From CAZGSN01 sp964371655 (GTDB taxonomy: Bacteria > Desulfobacterota > Binatia > HRBIN30): a stretch of 64,000 bases of DNA. The first letter of the stretch is position 1, and each line of letters starts with the position of its first letter. The stretch lies in the NCBI GenBank assembly GCA_964371655.1, contig CAYJOD010000001.1, positions 139,944-203,943 of the forward strand. The letters are read 5' to 3'. Made by a program: the position numbers and the translations under genes. Shown piece after piece: positions 63,463-64,000 of the stretch. The notes beneath the pieces are model-generated. The model was not told where the DNA came from and ran no database searches. It worked only from the letters and a program-made list of their open reading frames with translations.

Positions 63463-64000
63463 ATGACGACGACGAAGAAACTCAAGGCGCAAGGCATCAC
63501 CGGCGGTCCCCAACTCACGATCTGGGAAGGCGCCGCCCCATACGCAACCGAAGCCGCAACCTGGGACGCCGCCACCGCGTCCACCACCGATATCCTCGCC
63601 AAGCTTCTTGGCCCCGCAACCGGGCGCGTCTGCGAGAACCTGACCGGCGCCTACAGTGACCTCCGCGAACTCGCCACCGCCCACCCGGCCGACCTCCACG
63701 CCATCGGCTTCTCATCCGCCGCAATCGAGCGCCTCGCCGCCTTGGTAGAATTCTCTAAACGCTTCGGCGAACAGGAATTCGTTCCCGGCGCCCCCTTCCG
63801 CGGCTCCTCCGACATCTACGCGCACTTCCGCGAACGCCTCGCGAGCGAACCCGTCGAATACTTCTACGCCATCCTTTTGGACAACAAACATCGCAAGCTC
63901 CGTGATGTGCTCGTCTCGAAGGGCTCACTCTCTTCCAGCATCGTCCACCCGCGCTTATGTGCTGCAGCACATAAACGTGGTTATGTGGCGATGCGACTTA
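63463..64000 (+). CDS. radC: RadC-like (JAB domain) gene, interrupted or truncated at the window edge
   Basis: 179 codons to the window end, from ATG 63463 with AAGGAG 8 bases upstream. A helical N-terminal part is followed by FRGSSDIYAHFRERLASEPV and EYFYAILLDNKHRKLRDVLV, then SKGSLSSSIVHPR. This is the RadC JAB domain up to its conserved V-H-P-R. The next residues should be E-V-F, but the sequence turns into LCAAAHKRGYVAMRL at a 20-bp palindrome, and the catalytic H-x-H-P-x-G segment is not seen before the edge. An insertion in radC is the simplest explanation. Confidence 0.7.
   Translation, partial: MTTTKKLKAQGITGGPQLTIWEGAAPYATEAATWDAATASTTDILAKLLGPATGRVCENLTGAYSDLRELATAHPADLHAIGFSSAAIERLAALVEFSKRFGEQEFVPGAPFRGSSDIYAHFRERLASEPVEYFYAILLDNKHRKLRDVLVSKGSLSSSIVHPRLCAAAHKRGYVAMRL
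63955..63974. repeat. Perfect 20-bp palindrome, possible end of an inserted element
   Basis: TTATGTGCTGCAGCACATAA is its own reverse complement. TTATGT recurs 7 bases later at 63982. It begins one base after the last RadC-consistent codon. It could be a recombinase binding site at the tip of a mobile element. Confidence 0.55.

Noticed and set aside
1..64000. CRISPR array or ribosomal RNA
   Set aside because: No regularly spaced 24-40 base repeat series and no rRNA-like sequence was seen; the repeats present are dispersed palindromes and attachment-site copies.

Overview
This looks like a stretch of a GC-rich bacterial chromosome entering a large, composite genomic island. The first 29 kb is dense in secreted multiheme c-type cytochromes, NHL/YVTN beta-propeller proteins, Thr/Pro-rich (TPT-type) linkers and one C-terminal EF-hand/dockerin-like tail. 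That combination suggests an uncultured Desulfobacterota- or Binatota-like environmental bacterium; the taxonomic guess is inference from protein style only.

Region 1 (0.6-20.6 kb) is a putative extracellular electron transfer locus. Seven cytochromes carry about 60 heme-binding motifs by my count. They sit with a 670-residue outer-membrane beta-barrel candidate, three NHL-repeat proteins (two are predicted lipoproteins) and a YVTN propeller protein. Several genes overlap at ATGA/GTGA junctions. The gaps hold hairpin-rich dispersed repeats, including an exact 58-nt inverted duplication. Region 2 (20.7-29.1 kb) holds ordinary chromosomal genes: a PAS/GAF histidine kinase, a DUF2889-like protein, a class C beta-lactamase-family hydrolase, a DUF4350-like lipoprotein, a response regulator and a PP2C phosphatase.

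Region 3 (29.2-39.5 kb) is a tRNA-Leu integration hotspot. It has a tRNA-Leu(UAA) cut off in its anticodon stem, an integrase, a complete tRNA-Leu(UAA) split by a 245-nt group I intron, and a 6 kb cargo (ABC transporter, SDR, membrane protein). A 92-bp degenerate copy of the intron end plus tRNA 3' half follows, then a second related integrase. The cargo between the two 92-bp repeats has no integrase of its own.

Region 4 (39.8-62.2 kb) is a defence island. A decayed helicase fragment precedes a type 1-like BREX operon (brxA-like, brxB, brxC, pglX, pglZ, brxL) with an AIPR gene inserted between pglX and pglZ. Next comes a tightly coupled three-gene module: a metallo-beta-lactamase-fold protein, a fused E2-E1-JAMM ubiquitin-transfer-like protein and a patatin-like phospholipase. 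It resembles the accessory half of type II CBASS without a CD-NTase. On the opposite strand is a SPARTA pair (TIR-APAZ plus catalytically inactive short Argonaute). Region 5 (62.4-64 kb) holds a small conserved-looking protein and a radC-like gene whose reading frame departs from the family at a perfect 20-bp palindrome near the window edge.

All function calls come from reading motifs and remembered family patterns; no database search was run.
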